Of a stretch of 64,000 nucleotides of DNA, positions 25,239 through 35,269 are shown in pieces. The stretch comes from Pseudarthrobacter enclensis (GTDB lineage Bacteria > Actinomycetota > Actinomycetes > Actinomycetales > Micrococcaceae). The stretch's first letter is position 1. The number at the start of each line of letters is the position of its first letter. The translations under genes and the position numbers were made by a program. The notes beneath the pieces were generated by a model. The model was not told the DNA's origin and did no database searches. It was given only the letters and a program-made list of their open reading frames with translations. Where the stretch lies: positions 104,700 to 168,699 of the forward strand of contig NZ_KQ758607.1 in NCBI RefSeq assembly GCF_001457025.1, in the 5' to 3' direction.

Positions 25239-26948
25239 CTAAGCGGGTTTGAGGAGTTTGTGCTCCATGACCGCCGTCCGCGACAACGTTTTATACCCCT
25301 CCTGCTCGAACAGCACGGTGATCACGTCATCCTCGTGCCGCATTACCAGCCCCTGGCCCCACTCCTTGTGGACCACGGCTGACTGCAGCGGGAACGGATC
25401 GTCAGCCCCGGCACCCTGGGAAGCACCGCCGTCGTACTTCTTTCCGCCTGCGCCGGCGTGCTTCCCGCTGCCCAGAGCCTGGCCTTCGCCCCGGCGGCCC
25501 GCCTCGGCGCAACCGTCGCAGTTGTTGCAGGGTTCGGGCAGGTCCTCGCCGAAGTAGCTGAGCAGGAACTGCCGCCGGCACCCGTCCGTTTCAGCGTAGG
25601 CGCGCATCATGGTGAGGCGGGACTGCTCCACGCGCTGCCGGGCTTCACCGAGCTCGACGGCGGCAGCCACCAGGGCGGAAAGCTTCGCCTTCGAGGCCAG
25701 TCGGACGCCGCGTTTGCCGATGGTGACGGACCCGGCTTCCTCCAGCTGGTTCACCAGGTTGGTGATGCGGCGTGGCTTGAAACCCGTCAGCTCCGCCAGG
25801 GAGGACTTGGGCGTGGCGGCGTGTGCGGCCTTGAGGACCTTCAGCACGGCCATGAGTGACTCGGGATCCGGTGTGTTGGTGCTGAAGAACTTGCGCAGCC
25901 CCAGGTCCTCGGACCGGTAATGCAGGATGGCGGCGGCAGGCTTCCCGTCGCGGCCGGCACGGCCAATCTCCTGGTAGTAGGCGTCCAGGGACTCCGGGAT
26001 GTCGGCGTGCACCACGAAGCGGACGGTGGGCTTGTCGATGCCCATCCCGAAGGCGGTGGTGGCCACCACCACGTCCAGGTCATCCCCTTGGAACTGCTCG
26101 TGGATGCGTTCCCGCTCGGCGGCGGCCAGGCCAGCGTGGTAAGCCTCTGACCGCAGGCCCTCTTCGGCGAGCTTGGCAGCGTACTTCTCCGTGTCCTTGC
26201 GGGTGGCGGCGTACACCAGCCCCTGCCCGTCACGGGCCAGCCCGGCCACCTGCCGCAGGACTCCCTTGCGCTTGTCCTTGTCCTCGTGGTGCCGGACCAC
26301 GTCCAGGCTGATGTTCGGCCGGTCGAAGCCGTGGACCAGGACCAGCGGGTCCTTCATGCCCAGCCGTTCCACGATTTCGTCGCGCACCGGCGGTGATGCG
26401 GTGGCGGTGAGGGCCGCCACGGGCGGGTTGCCCAGCTGCTCCCGGACCGTGCCCAGGCCCAGGTAGTCGGGCCGGAAGTCGTGGCCCCATGACGAAACGC
26501 AGTGCGCCTCATCCACCACGAACAGCGCGACGTCCAGGGCAGCAAGCCGCTGCACCGTCCGTTCCTTGGCCAGCTGCTCCGGCGCAAGGTAGAGGAACGT
26601 CGCCTGGCCGGATTCCGCTGCCTTCCACGCGGCTTCCACCTCGGCGTCGGTGTGGGAGGAATTGATGGCGACGGCGGCTTCCGGGCCGAGCGCGTCACGC
26701 AGCCCGTCCAGCTGGTCTTCCTGCAGGGCGATCAGCGGCGAGACCACCACGGCGGGCCGCCCCGAGTTGCGGTGCAGGTGCAGCGCCGCCACCTGGTAGA
26801 TGGCCGACTTGCCGTAACCGGTGGGCATGACGGCCAGGACATCGCGGCCGGCGGCAAGCGCCGACATCCCGGCGAGCTGGCCGTCACGAAGGTCCGGCAG
26901 GGAAAAGGAAGATGCCGCGAGCGCGGCAAGCGTGGTGTCATCCGGCAT
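25239..26948 (-). CDS. recQ: RecQ-type helicase with UvrD-like C-terminal Tudor domain
   Basis: 569 aa. Walker A MPTGYGKSAI (residues 42-48) and Walker B FVVDEAHCVSSWGHDFRPDY (DEAH at 146-149) define a RecQ SF2 helicase; motif VI is YQEIGRAGRDG. A zinc-binding Cys set (FLLSYFGEDLPEPCNNCDGC) lies near ~470-480. No HRDC is seen. The last ~45 residues (VVHKEWGQGLVMRHEDDVITVLF) match DUF3553/UvrD C-terminal Tudor-like sequence, known in UvrD/PcrA to touch RNA polymerase. It unwinds DNA in repair; the tail suggests coupling to transcription. terC follows 33 bases downstream. Confidence 0.92.
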   Translation of the reverse strand: MPDDTTLAALAASSFSLPDLRDGQLAGMSALAAGRDVLAVMPTGYGKSAIYQVAALHLHRNSGRPAVVVSPLIALQEDQLDGLRDALGPEAAVAINSSHTDAEVEAAWKAAESGQATFLYLAPEQLAKERTVQRLAALDVALFVVDEAHCVSSWGHDFRPDYLGLGTVREQLGNPPVAALTATASPPVRDEIVERLGMKDPLVLVHGFDRPNISLDVVRHHEDKDKRKGVLRQVAGLARDGQGLVYAATRKDTEKYAAKLAEEGLRSEAYHAGLAAAERERIHEQFQGDDLDVVVATTAFGMGIDKPTVRFVVHADIPESLDAYYQEIGRAGRDGKPAAAILHYRSEDLGLRKFFSTNTPDPESLMAVLKVLKAAHAATPKSSLAELTGFKPRRITNLVNQLEEAGSVTIGKRGVRLASKAKLSALVAAAVELGEARQRVEQSRLTMMRAYAETDGCRRQFLLSYFGEDLPEPCNNCDGCAEAGRRGEGQALGSGKHAGAGGKKYDGGASQGAGADDPFPLQSAVVHKEWGQGLVMRHEDDVITVLFEQEGYKTLSRTAVMEHKLLKPA

Positions 26949-27065
26949 GATGGGGCCTCCGCCTTGAGGTTCAGGCCGCTTGCTTCAGCCGTACGCTCCA
27001 CCCTATCGCCCCACCCCGGGCCGCCGGGGCCGGTCCCCTTGACTTCCGCGGATGGCTGAACAACT

Positions 27066-29462
27066 GTGGACAATGCGGTGACGCCGAAGCAGCCGGCGCC
27101 GACCGTACCGGCAACGACGCAAGGAGGCCGCATCGTGGTGCGCCAGAATCCCAAGGTTGAAGAGCCCGACGAATCCGAACTTGAAGTCAGCGGACACCCC
27201 AAGACGTGGGCCGCCGGCGTCCCGGGGGTGTACCACTCCATGAAGCCCGCCCTCGAACACATGGGCGTGGAACGGTCGAGGAAGACCCTGCTGGCCCTGA
27301 ATCAGAAGGACGGCTTCGACTGCATGAGCTGTGCCTGGCCGGACCCGGGGCACCGCAAGACGTTCGAATTCTGCGAGAACGGCGCCAAGGCGGTTACCTG
27401 GGAGGCAACCCCCGTGGTCATCGGCAGCAGCTTCTGGGCAGAACACCCCGTCAGTGAGCTGCGGCAGCGGTCCGAATACTGGCTGGGAATGCAGGGCCGG
27501 CTCACCGAACCGGTGTACAAACCGGCCGGGGAGGACCACTACCGGCCGGTCAGCTGGGAGCAGGCGTTCAGTATCGTGGGGGACAAGCTGAAGTCGCTGC
27601 CGGATCCCAACCAGGCCACCTTCTACACCAGCGGCCGCACCTCCAACGAGGCCGCGTTCCTGTACCAGCTGTTCATCCGCGCCTACGGAACGAACAACCT
27701 GCCGGACTGTTCCAACATGTGCCACGAGTCCTCCGGCTGGGGCATGGGCCAGACCATCGGCGTAGGCAAGGCCACGGTGGCCTACAACGACTTCGAAAAA
27801 GCGGACCTGATCATCATCATGGGCCAGAACCCCGGCACCAACCATCCGCGGATGCTCACCGCGCTGGAGGAGGCCAAGGAAGCCGGCGCGAAGATCGTGG
27901 CCGTCAACCCGCTGCCCGAGGCCGGTCTGATGCGGTACAAGAACCCGCAGAAGGTCAAGGGCATCATCGGCCACGGCACGGACCTGGCGGACCAGTTCCT
28001 GCAGGTGCGGATCGGCGGGGACATGGCGCTGCTGCAGGCCGTCTCCAAGCGGGTCCTCGACGCCGAGGCAGCCAACCCGGGCCACGTCCTGGACCACGCC
28101 TTCCTCGAGGAACACTGCGAAGGGCTTGAGGAACTGCGGGCACACCTCTCGGACCTCGATGAAGGCGCCGTCCTGGCCGCCACCGGACTGCGCAGCGCGG
28201 AGATCGACGAACTCGCGGCGCGGTACATCGCGGCGGACCGGGTGATCATCACCTGGGCCATGGGCATCACGCAGCAGAAGAAGGGCGTGGCCACCATCAA
28301 GGAGATCATCAACCTGCTGCTGCTGCGCGGCAACATCGGCAAGCCCGGCGCGGGCGCTTCCCCCATACGTGGCCACAGCAACGTGCAGGGGGACCGGACC
28401 ATGGGCATCTGGGAGCAGATGCCGCCGGCATTCCTGGACGCGCTGGGCCAGGAGTTCTCGTTCGAGCCGCCGCGGGAGCACGGCCTGGACGCGGTACAGA
28501 CGGTGCGCGGGATGCGCGACGGCGGGGTCAAGGTGTTCGTGGGCCTGGGCGGCAACTTCGTGGGCGCCATTTCAGACACGGCTGTGGCCGAGGAAGCAAT
28601 GGAGAACACGGAACTCTCGGTCCAGATCTCCACCAAGCTCAACCACTCCCACGCTGTCACCGGCGCGGAGGCGTTGATCCTGCCCACCATGGGTCGGACC
28701 GAAATCGACCGGCAGGAAAGCGGGCCGCAGTTCGTTTCCGTGGAGGACACCGTCTGCGCGGTCCACGCCTCCCACGGCACCGTTGAACCCGTGGCGCCCG
28801 GCCTTCTGTCAGAGGTGGCGATCATCTGCCGGCTCGCCGCGGCCGTGGTGGGGGACAGGACGTCCGCTGACTGGGCCGGGTTCGAGAAGAACTACGACCT
28901 CATCCGGGACCACATCTCACACGTGGTCAACGGCTGCGAGGACTACAACCGCAAGGTACGGCAGGATGGCGGCTTCGTGCTGCCCAACGGCCCGCGGGAC
29001 TCCCGCACGTTCAACACCCCCACCGGCAAGGCCATGCTCACCGTCAACGAACTGGAGCACGTGGAGCGCCCGGCGGGCACCCTGATCCTGCAGAGCATGC
29101 GCTCGCACGACCAGTTCAACACCACCATCTACGGCAACAACGACCGCTACCGCGGTATCAGGAAGGGCCGTGAAGTGGTGTTCGTGAGCCCTGCGGACCT
29201 CGCCGAGCTGGGCTTGGAGGACGGCCAGCGGGTGGACATCCACGGCGTCTACCCGGACAACGCGGAGCGGGTGCTGCGCAACTACCGCATTGTCTCCTAC
29301 CCGTCGGCCAGGGGATGCGCCGCCGCCTACTACCCGGAAGCGAACGTCCTCGTGCCGCTGGACAGCGTGGCGGAGGGCAGCCAAACCCCGGCGTCCAAGG
29401 CGGTCATCGTCCGCCTCGAACCGGTGGCGGTGCTGGAGGATGAACCGACGGCCTGGGGCTGA
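27066..29462 (+). CDS. FdhF/YdeP-family molybdopterin oxidoreductase
   Basis: 798 aa from a GTG; GTG 27078 is an alternative. It is a molybdenum enzyme of the formate-dehydrogenase-like YdeP group: N-terminal FDCMSCAWPDPGH, the MPT domain (RTSNEAAFLYQLFIRAYGTNNLPDCSNMC, split here), IMGQNPGTNHPRML, IRGHSNVQGDRTMGIWEQ, and a C-terminal ADP-like fold (MRSHDQFNTTIYGNNDRYRG). The Cys at CSNMC is a possible Mo ligand region. YdeP members are soluble oxidoreductases of uncertain substrate, linked to acid tolerance in E. coli. The DUF6457 gene downstream supports Mo-cofactor need. Confidence 0.9.
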   Translation: MDNAVTPKQPAPTVPATTQGGRIVVRQNPKVEEPDESELEVSGHPKTWAAGVPGVYHSMKPALEHMGVERSRKTLLALNQKDGFDCMSCAWPDPGHRKTFEFCENGAKAVTWEATPVVIGSSFWAEHPVSELRQRSEYWLGMQGRLTEPVYKPAGEDHYRPVSWEQAFSIVGDKLKSLPDPNQATFYTSGRTSNEAAFLYQLFIRAYGTNNLPDCSNMCHESSGWGMGQTIGVGKATVAYNDFEKADLIIIMGQNPGTNHPRMLTALEEAKEAGAKIVAVNPLPEAGLMRYKNPQKVKGIIGHGTDLADQFLQVRIGGDMALLQAVSKRVLDAEAANPGHVLDHAFLEEHCEGLEELRAHLSDLDEGAVLAATGLRSAEIDELAARYIAADRVIITWAMGITQQKKGVATIKEIINLLLLRGNIGKPGAGASPIRGHSNVQGDRTMGIWEQMPPAFLDALGQEFSFEPPREHGLDAVQTVRGMRDGGVKVFVGLGGNFVGAISDTAVAEEAMENTELSVQISTKLNHSHAVTGAEALILPTMGRTEIDRQESGPQFVSVEDTVCAVHASHGTVEPVAPGLLSEVAIICRLAAAVVGDRTSADWAGFEKNYDLIRDHISHVVNGCEDYNRKVRQDGGFVLPNGPRDSRTFNTPTGKAMLTVNELEHVERPAGTLILQSMRSHDQFNTTIYGNNDRYRGIRKGREVVFVSPADLAELGLEDGQRVDIHGVYPDNAERVLRNYRIVSYPSARGCAAAYYPEANVLVPLDSVAEGSQTPASKAVIVRLEPVAVLEDEPTAWG

Positions 29463-29487
29463 CGGGGCCGGGCACCGGGAGCAACGC

Positions 29488-29566
29488 GGCCCTGGCCCGC
29501 ACAACCGGCCCTGGCCCGCACAACCGGTGGGGGCCAACACCGGTTGAGCGGGCCAGGGCCGCTTTT
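29488..29566 (+). terminator. Long hairpin terminator containing a tandem 19-bp duplication
   Basis: The 19-mer GGCCCTGGCCCGCACAACC occurs twice in tandem (29488-29506 and 29507-29525). The second copy plus GGTG pairs with CACCGGTTGAGCGGGCCAG (29538 onward) to form a ~22-bp stem, followed by GCTTTTG. It terminates the FdhF/YdeP gene and probably the convergent DUF6457 gene. Confidence 0.85.
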
Positions 29567-29587
29567 GTGCCTCCGGGGCCTGTTCGC

Positions 29588-29917
29588 CTATTGCGCGGTG
29601 TCGGCCCAGCCGCGGCTGGCCGGGCCGCCGTCGTGCCCGTCCTCGCACAGCTGGAAGGCCACCTGAGCCGCCTTCTCGACGGCGGCTGCCGCGGACTCCC
29701 GGGACCCGGCCGTGCCGGTGCGGGCGTCCAGGCCGGCCGCATAGCCCACCATGAAGGTAGTGACCGGCGCGGCGGCGTGGATGACCGAGTCCGCGGATTT
29801 CCTGGCCAAGTCCAGGAGCAGTTCCTGGTCCACCTTCAGGTCCAGGATCTGCAGGGCCTGGGCCAGCCGGTTGCTCCACTGGTCCAGTATCTGTGCTTCG
29901 TCGTCGTTGACTGCCAT
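29588..29917 (-). CDS. DUF6457 protein (molybdenum-cofactor-associated)
   Basis: 109 aa, helical: LDQWSNRLAQALQILDLKVDQELLLDLARKSADSV, then HAAAPVTTFMVGYAAGL. The family is often found fused to or beside MobA in actinobacteria, pointing to molybdopterin-cofactor handling. Here it is convergent with the Mo oxidoreductase gene, which fits. No signal peptide. Start at ATG 29917 with AAGGAGAACC upstream. Exact role unknown. Confidence 0.8.
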   Translation of the reverse strand: MAVNDDEAQILDQWSNRLAQALQILDLKVDQELLLDLARKSADSVIHAAAPVTTFMVGYAAGLDARTGTAGSRESAAAAVEKAAQVAFQLCEDGHDGGPASRGWADTAQ

Positions 29918-29988
29918 GGTTCTCCTTGCGCTCTCAAGGCCCGGCGGGCCGGTGGGATGGGGTTGGCCGGAAGGTTCCGGTGGGGGGA

Positions 29989-30963
<975 letters not shown>

Positions 30964-31095
30964 GTGGTCCTCCTTGACGGTGGAACTGGCGGTGCACCGC
31001 CGGTCCCGGCATGTGCAAAAGCCCTTGGTTGCAGCGTACGCCACCCGTGCAAGGTCCCCCGGAGCCCGCCATTCCAAACAAGGGGGCACCACCCC

Positions 31096-31124
31096 TAGAC
31101 CAGTTCTACCGGCCTGCCTAGACT
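31096..31124 (+). promoter_or_regulatory. Candidate sigma-A promoter of formaldehyde dehydrogenase, with overlapping dyad
   Basis: TAGACC (-35, 31096-31101), a 17-base spacer and TAGACT (-10, 31119-31124). CCAGTTCTA (31100) and TAGACTGG (31119) form an imperfect dyad across the promoter. A start near 31131 would leave a ~165-base leader before the ATG at 31297. The rest of the 333-base gap (30964-31296) shows no gene. Confidence 0.45.
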
Positions 31125-31296
31125 GGGCGGACCCCCACCGAAGGAACCCGCAGCGCCTGACTTCCCGGCCGTCCCTGCAGGGGCAGCGCGGCCCGGGAAC
31201 GCGAAGTGTCCAGGCAGGTTCCCCGCCCTCGGGGGATGCATCACACATCCAACCATCACGGCCCGCCCGACCGGCGGCCTGACAACAGGAGAACAG

Positions 31297-32508
31297 ATGA
31301 CAGGGAACAAAGCCGTTGCCTACAAGGAACCCGGCAAGGTTGAGGTAATCAATGTTGACTACCCCACCTTTGAACTGAAGGACGGACCGGGCGTCAACCC
31401 GGCCAACGTGGGGCGCCCGGTCAACCACGGGGTGATCCTGAAAACCGTGGCCACCAACATCTGCGGCTCGGACCAGCACATGGTGCGCGGCCGCACCACA
31501 GCCCCGCCGGACCTGGTGCTGGGCCACGAAATCACCGGTGAAGTGGTGGAAGTGGGCCGGGACGTCGAATTCATCAAGGTGGGGGACATCTGTTCCGTTC
31601 CGTTCAACATCGCCTGCGGCCGGTGCCGTAACTGCAAGGAACGGAAGACGGGCATCTGCCTGAACGTGAACCCGGACCGCCCCGGCAGCGCCTACGGCTA
31701 CGTGGACATGGGCGGCTGGGTAGGCGGCCAGGCCAACTACGTGCTGGTCCCGTACGCCGACTGGAACCTTCTGAAGTTCCCGGACAAGGACCAGGCCCTG
31801 GCCAAGATGATGGACCTGACCATGCTCTCGGACATCTTCCCCACCGGGTTCCACGGCGCCGTGACAGCGGGCGTCGGCGTCGGCTCCACGGTCTACGTGG
31901 CGGGCGCCGGTCCCGTGGGCCTGGCAGCGGCCACCAGCGCACACCTGCTGGGCGCCGCCGTCGTGATTGTGGGCGACATGAACGCCGACCGCCTGGCCCA
32001 GGCCCGCACGTTCGGCTGTGAGACCGTGGACCTGACCAAGGGCGGCCCGGCGGAACAGATCGAACAGATCCTGGGCGTCCCGGAGGTCGACTGCGGCGTG
32101 GACGCCGTGGGCTTTGAAGCACGCGGCCACGGGCAGGGCGCGTCCGAGGCTCCGGCCACCGTGCTGAACTCCCTGATGGAGATCACCGCGGCCGGCGGCG
32201 CCTTGGGCATCCCGGGCCTGTACGTCACCGGTGATCCGGGCGGCATCGACGAGGCCGCCAAGAAGGGCGCACTGAGCCTGAGCCTGGGCACGGGCTGGGC
32301 CAAGTCCCTTTCCTTCACCACGGGCCAGTGCCCGGTAATGAAGTACAACCGGCAACTGATGATGGCCATCCTCAACGACAAGGTGAGCATCGCCAAGAAC
32401 GTCAACGCCAAGGCCATATCGCTGGAGGACGCACCCAAGGGCTACGCCGAGTTTGACGCCGGCGCCGCCACCAAGTACGTCCTGAACCCCAACGGCTACC
32501 TGAGCTAG
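31297..32508 (+). CDS. fdhA: Glutathione-independent formaldehyde dehydrogenase
   Basis: 403 aa zinc-dependent medium-chain dehydrogenase. Catalytic zinc: C56 (TNICGSDQH) and H77/E78 (LGHEITGEV). Structural zinc: C107, C110, C113 and C121 (IACGRCRNCKERKTGIC). NAD motif VYVAGAGPVGLAAA. Family members oxidise formaldehyde to formate (Pseudomonas type with tightly bound NAD) without glutathione. ATG 31297 has AACAGGAG upstream. Followed by a strong hairpin at 32524. With the nearby formate-dehydrogenase-like Mo enzyme and the aldo/keto reductase, it suggests a C1/aldehyde group. Confidence 0.94.
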   Translation: MTGNKAVAYKEPGKVEVINVDYPTFELKDGPGVNPANVGRPVNHGVILKTVATNICGSDQHMVRGRTTAPPDLVLGHEITGEVVEVGRDVEFIKVGDICSVPFNIACGRCRNCKERKTGICLNVNPDRPGSAYGYVDMGGWVGGQANYVLVPYADWNLLKFPDKDQALAKMMDLTMLSDIFPTGFHGAVTAGVGVGSTVYVAGAGPVGLAAATSAHLLGAAVVIVGDMNADRLAQARTFGCETVDLTKGGPAEQIEQILGVPEVDCGVDAVGFEARGHGQGASEAPATVLNSLMEITAAGGALGIPGLYVTGDPGGIDEAAKKGALSLSLGTGWAKSLSFTTGQCPVMKYNRQLMMAILNDKVSIAKNVNAKAISLEDAPKGYAEFDAGAATKYVLNPNGYLS

Positions 32509-32523
32509 GAAGGAGTCTCCGAC

Positions 32524-32557
32524 GGCGGGCTGCCGGCTTGCGGGCCGGCAGCCCGCC
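32524..32557 (+). terminator. Hairpin after fdhA
   Basis: Perfect 14-bp stem GGCGGGCTGCCGGC / GCCGGCAGCCCGCC with a 6-base loop, 15 bases after the stop. No T-tract follows, so it may be a weak or factor-assisted terminator. Confidence 0.75.
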
Positions 32558-32628
32558 GCGCGGAAATAAGGCCTGGCGGATGCGGGTTACGCTGTCACTG
32601 GCTTTGAACTGCAACGAAGGAGACACCC

Positions 32629-32982
32629 TTGACCGACATCACCGTCCGCCACAACGCCGACCGCGAACGCTTCGAAATCCTGGACGCCGGACGGGTCATC
32701 GGCAAGGCGGTCTACAAGGCGTACGACGGCGGCGCGTCACCGCAGCGGATTTTCTACCACACGGTGATCAACGAGGAATACGGGGGACAGGGCCTCGCCG
32801 GCCAGCTGGCCACGGTGGCGCTGGATGCCACCGTGGCCGATGATATCGCCATCGTCCCGGTGTGCCCGTTCATCAAGAAGTTCATCGGCAAGCACCCCGA
32901 GTACGCCGCCAACACCGTAGCGGTCACCCCGGCGCACCTGGAGTTCCTGGACGACGCCCTTTCCGCCCGCACCCGCGGCTGA
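32629..32982 (+). CDS. GNAT-family N-acetyltransferase (YidJ/GTNAT2-like)
   Basis: 117 aa, short GNAT of the single-domain type: RVIGKAVYKAYDG, FYHTVINEEYGGQGLAGQLATVAL (acetyl-CoA-binding loop) and VPVCPFIKKFIGKHPEY. Starts with TTG at 32629 and the strong ribosome site AAGGAG 6 bases upstream decides this start. It acetylates an unknown small molecule or protein. Single gene after the fdhA hairpin. Confidence 0.88.
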   Translation: MTDITVRHNADRERFEILDAGRVIGKAVYKAYDGGASPQRIFYHTVINEEYGGQGLAGQLATVALDATVADDIAIVPVCPFIKKFIGKHPEYAANTVAVTPAHLEFLDDALSARTRG

Positions 32983-33118
32983 TCCCGCGCCACGGTTTCG
33001 ACGCAGGAAACGGGTTTCCGACGCGCATAACCGCCTGCGCACCGCAGATCCAGGGTGCGCCGGCGAACAGGCGGGTCGAAAGTCGTGCGGGGACGTGCCG
33101 GTGCACCAGACTGTTACC

Positions 33119-34480
33119 GTGAGCAACAACCCGCGGACCACCCTTGCCGTCGCCGGCCTCAGCCTGGGCACGGCACTGAACCCCCTCAACTCCTCGATGA
33201 TCGCAGTGGCCCTGGTGGTGCTGCGCGCAGACTTCGAGCTGGACGTCGCCGCCGTAACCTGGGTGGTGACGTCCTTCTACCTCGCATCCGCGGCGGGGCA
33301 GCCGGTGATGGGACGCCTGGCGGACCGGTTCGGCCCGCGCCGGATGTTCATGCTGGGGATGGCCCTGGTGGCGCTGACCTGTGCGTTGGCTCCGCTGGCG
33401 CCCAACTTTGCCCTGCTCTGCGTGGCCCGCGCCGTCATGGCGCTCGGCACCGCCACCGCCTACCCCAGCGCCGTGGTCATGGTGGGGGCCATCGCGCAGC
33501 GGGCGCAGGTGGAGTCGGCGCGTCCGCTGGGCCGGCTGCAGATGGCCAACACCTCCGCGGCGGCGGTCGGGCCCGTCGTCGGCGGCCTGCTGGTGAGCTT
33601 CGTGGGCTGGGAGGCGCTGTTCCTGGTTAACGTACCGCTCGCCGTCGCGGCCCTGCTGATGGTCCGGAAGGCGGCGCCGCGGGACGAGGCACGGGAACAC
33701 GGCAGCGTGGCCGGGCTGGTGCGTGACTCGGACATCCCCGGAATCCTGGCCTTCGTCTCATCGCTGCTGCTGGTGATGATGGCCGCCCTGAACGTGGCGC
33801 AGGGCTACCGCTGGTGGATGCTGGCCGCCGGCACCGTGATCGCAGCCCTGTTCGCGTGGCGGGAACTGCGGTTTGACCGGCCGTTCCTCAACCTGCGGCT
33901 GCTGGGACGGAACCGGCCGCTGCTGCTGATCTACCTGTCCTTCGCCGTGTTCAGCAGTGTCTACTACTTCGTGTTCTTCGGCCTGCCGCAGCTGCTGCAG
34001 GAGGGCGGCGGCTATGATCCCGGCGTGGTGGGCCTGCTGATGCTGCCGCTGGCCGCCATGTCCGTGCTGGCCACGCCGTGGGCCGTTAAAGCGATGGGAA
34101 GGTTCGGCGTGCGGCGGGTGCTCCTGGCTGGTGTGCTGCTCCTGACCATGGTGGCTGCCCTGATGTGGCTGCTGACCGGCAGCCTGGTCATCCCGCTGGT
34201 GGCGGTGCTGTCCGCGTTGATGGGCGTTCCGTACGGCACGGTCAGCATCGCCACCAACCAGGGCATGTTCGTGTCCACCCGCCCGCAGGACCGCGGGGTG
34301 GCTGCCGGCATCTACCAGACCTGCCGCTACGTCGGCGCCATCACCGCCACCGTGATGATCGGGGTGTTCGCCGCCGGCGGGGTGCACCAGGACAGCTGGG
34401 CAAGGATGGTGCTTGCCATGCTGGTGCTGTGCGCCGTCACCTTCGGCGTGAGCCTGTTCTGGCGCCAGCGGACGGAATAG
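33119..34480 (+). CDS. MFS transporter (DHA2-like drug efflux)
   Basis: 453 aa from GTG 33119, preceded by CAGACT and 6 bases (leaderless); an earlier frame start at 33095 is less likely. About 14 hydrophobic segments. MFS signature between helices 2 and 3: GRLADRFGPRRMFMLG. The N-terminus (NPLNSSMIAVALVVL) has the DHA2-like arrangement, with proton-driven export of hydrophobic or cationic compounds likely. Its stop codon TAG is the first half of the -10 hexamer of the next gene. Confidence 0.88.
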   Translation: MSNNPRTTLAVAGLSLGTALNPLNSSMIAVALVVLRADFELDVAAVTWVVTSFYLASAAGQPVMGRLADRFGPRRMFMLGMALVALTCALAPLAPNFALLCVARAVMALGTATAYPSAVVMVGAIAQRAQVESARPLGRLQMANTSAAAVGPVVGGLLVSFVGWEALFLVNVPLAVAALLMVRKAAPRDEAREHGSVAGLVRDSDIPGILAFVSSLLLVMMAALNVAQGYRWWMLAAGTVIAALFAWRELRFDRPFLNLRLLGRNRPLLLIYLSFAVFSSVYYFVFFGLPQLLQEGGGYDPGVVGLLMLPLAAMSVLATPWAVKAMGRFGVRRVLLAGVLLLTMVAALMWLLTGSLVIPLVAVLSALMGVPYGTVSIATNQGMFVSTRPQDRGVAAGIYQTCRYVGAITATVMIGVFAAGGVHQDSWARMVLAMLVLCAVTFGVSLFWRQRTE

Positions 34481-34489
34481 CCTGTCCTG

Positions 34490-35254
34490 ATGGGACACAT
34501 GATGACCGTCGGAAACGCCGAAACCTCCGTCCAGGCCTACGTCAGCGAACCAGCCCCCGGCCCCTTCCAGGAGAAGCCGAAAGGCGGGCTGCTGCTGATT
34601 TCCGAGATCTGGGGCCTGGTGGACCACATCAAGGACGTGGCGGACCGGTTCGCCGCCGAAGGTTACCTGGTGCTCGCCCCGGACCTGCTGACGGACATCG
34701 GCATGACCCCCGACGTGGCGGCAGAGGTCCTCGAAGGGCTCGCCGATCCCGACCCGCAGCAGCGCAGCAAGGTCCAGCCGCGCCTGCGCCAGCTCACCTC
34801 ACCACTGCATGCGCCCGGGTTTGCGGAGAAAGCCACGGCCGCCCTCGCCGTCTGCTTCGACCATCTCGAGGGCGTGCCCGCACTGGCCGGCCGGGTTGCC
34901 GTGGCGGGTTTCTGCTTCGGCGGCACCTACAGCTTCACGCTCGCCACCAGGGAGCCCAGGCTCCGGGCCGCCGTGCCGTTCTATGGCACCTGCGAGTTCA
35001 CCGAGGAGGAGCTGGCGCGGATCAACTGTCCCGTCCTGGCGTTCTACGGCGAGCAGGACAAGGCGCTGGTGGACAAGCTGCCCCTGGTCAAGGCCCGAAT
35101 GTTCGGGGCCAAGGTGGACTTCGAGGCCGTGGTGTATCCGGGGACCGGCCACGCATTCTTCAATGACAGCACCCCTGCCCGGTACGACTCTGCGGCGGCC
35201 ACGGATTCCTGGGAGCGGACCCTGGCCTTCCTGGAACGGAGCCTCAGCCGGTAA
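34490..35254 (+). CDS. Dienelactone hydrolase-family protein
   Basis: 254 aa, alpha/beta hydrolase. Nucleophile Cys142 in VAVAGFCFGGTYS, with an acid in FYGEQDKAL and His in YPGTGHAF. The family opens dienelactones and related esters in aromatic degradation. A leaderless start: TAGCCT (34478-34483) lies 6 bases before the ATG and includes the MFS stop codon. Convergent with the GH13 gene, 15 bases apart. Substrate unknown. Confidence 0.9.
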   Translation: MGHMMTVGNAETSVQAYVSEPAPGPFQEKPKGGLLLISEIWGLVDHIKDVADRFAAEGYLVLAPDLLTDIGMTPDVAAEVLEGLADPDPQQRSKVQPRLRQLTSPLHAPGFAEKATAALAVCFDHLEGVPALAGRVAVAGFCFGGTYSFTLATREPRLRAAVPFYGTCEFTEEELARINCPVLAFYGEQDKALVDKLPLVKARMFGAKVDFEAVVYPGTGHAFFNDSTPARYDSAAATDSWERTLAFLERSLSR

Positions 35255-35269
35255 CGCCGCGGGGCGGGC

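Noticed and set aside
23502..25382. A 626-codon plus-strand open frame
   Set aside because: Antisense to the nuclease-helicase, terC and recQ; highly charged low-complexity translation.
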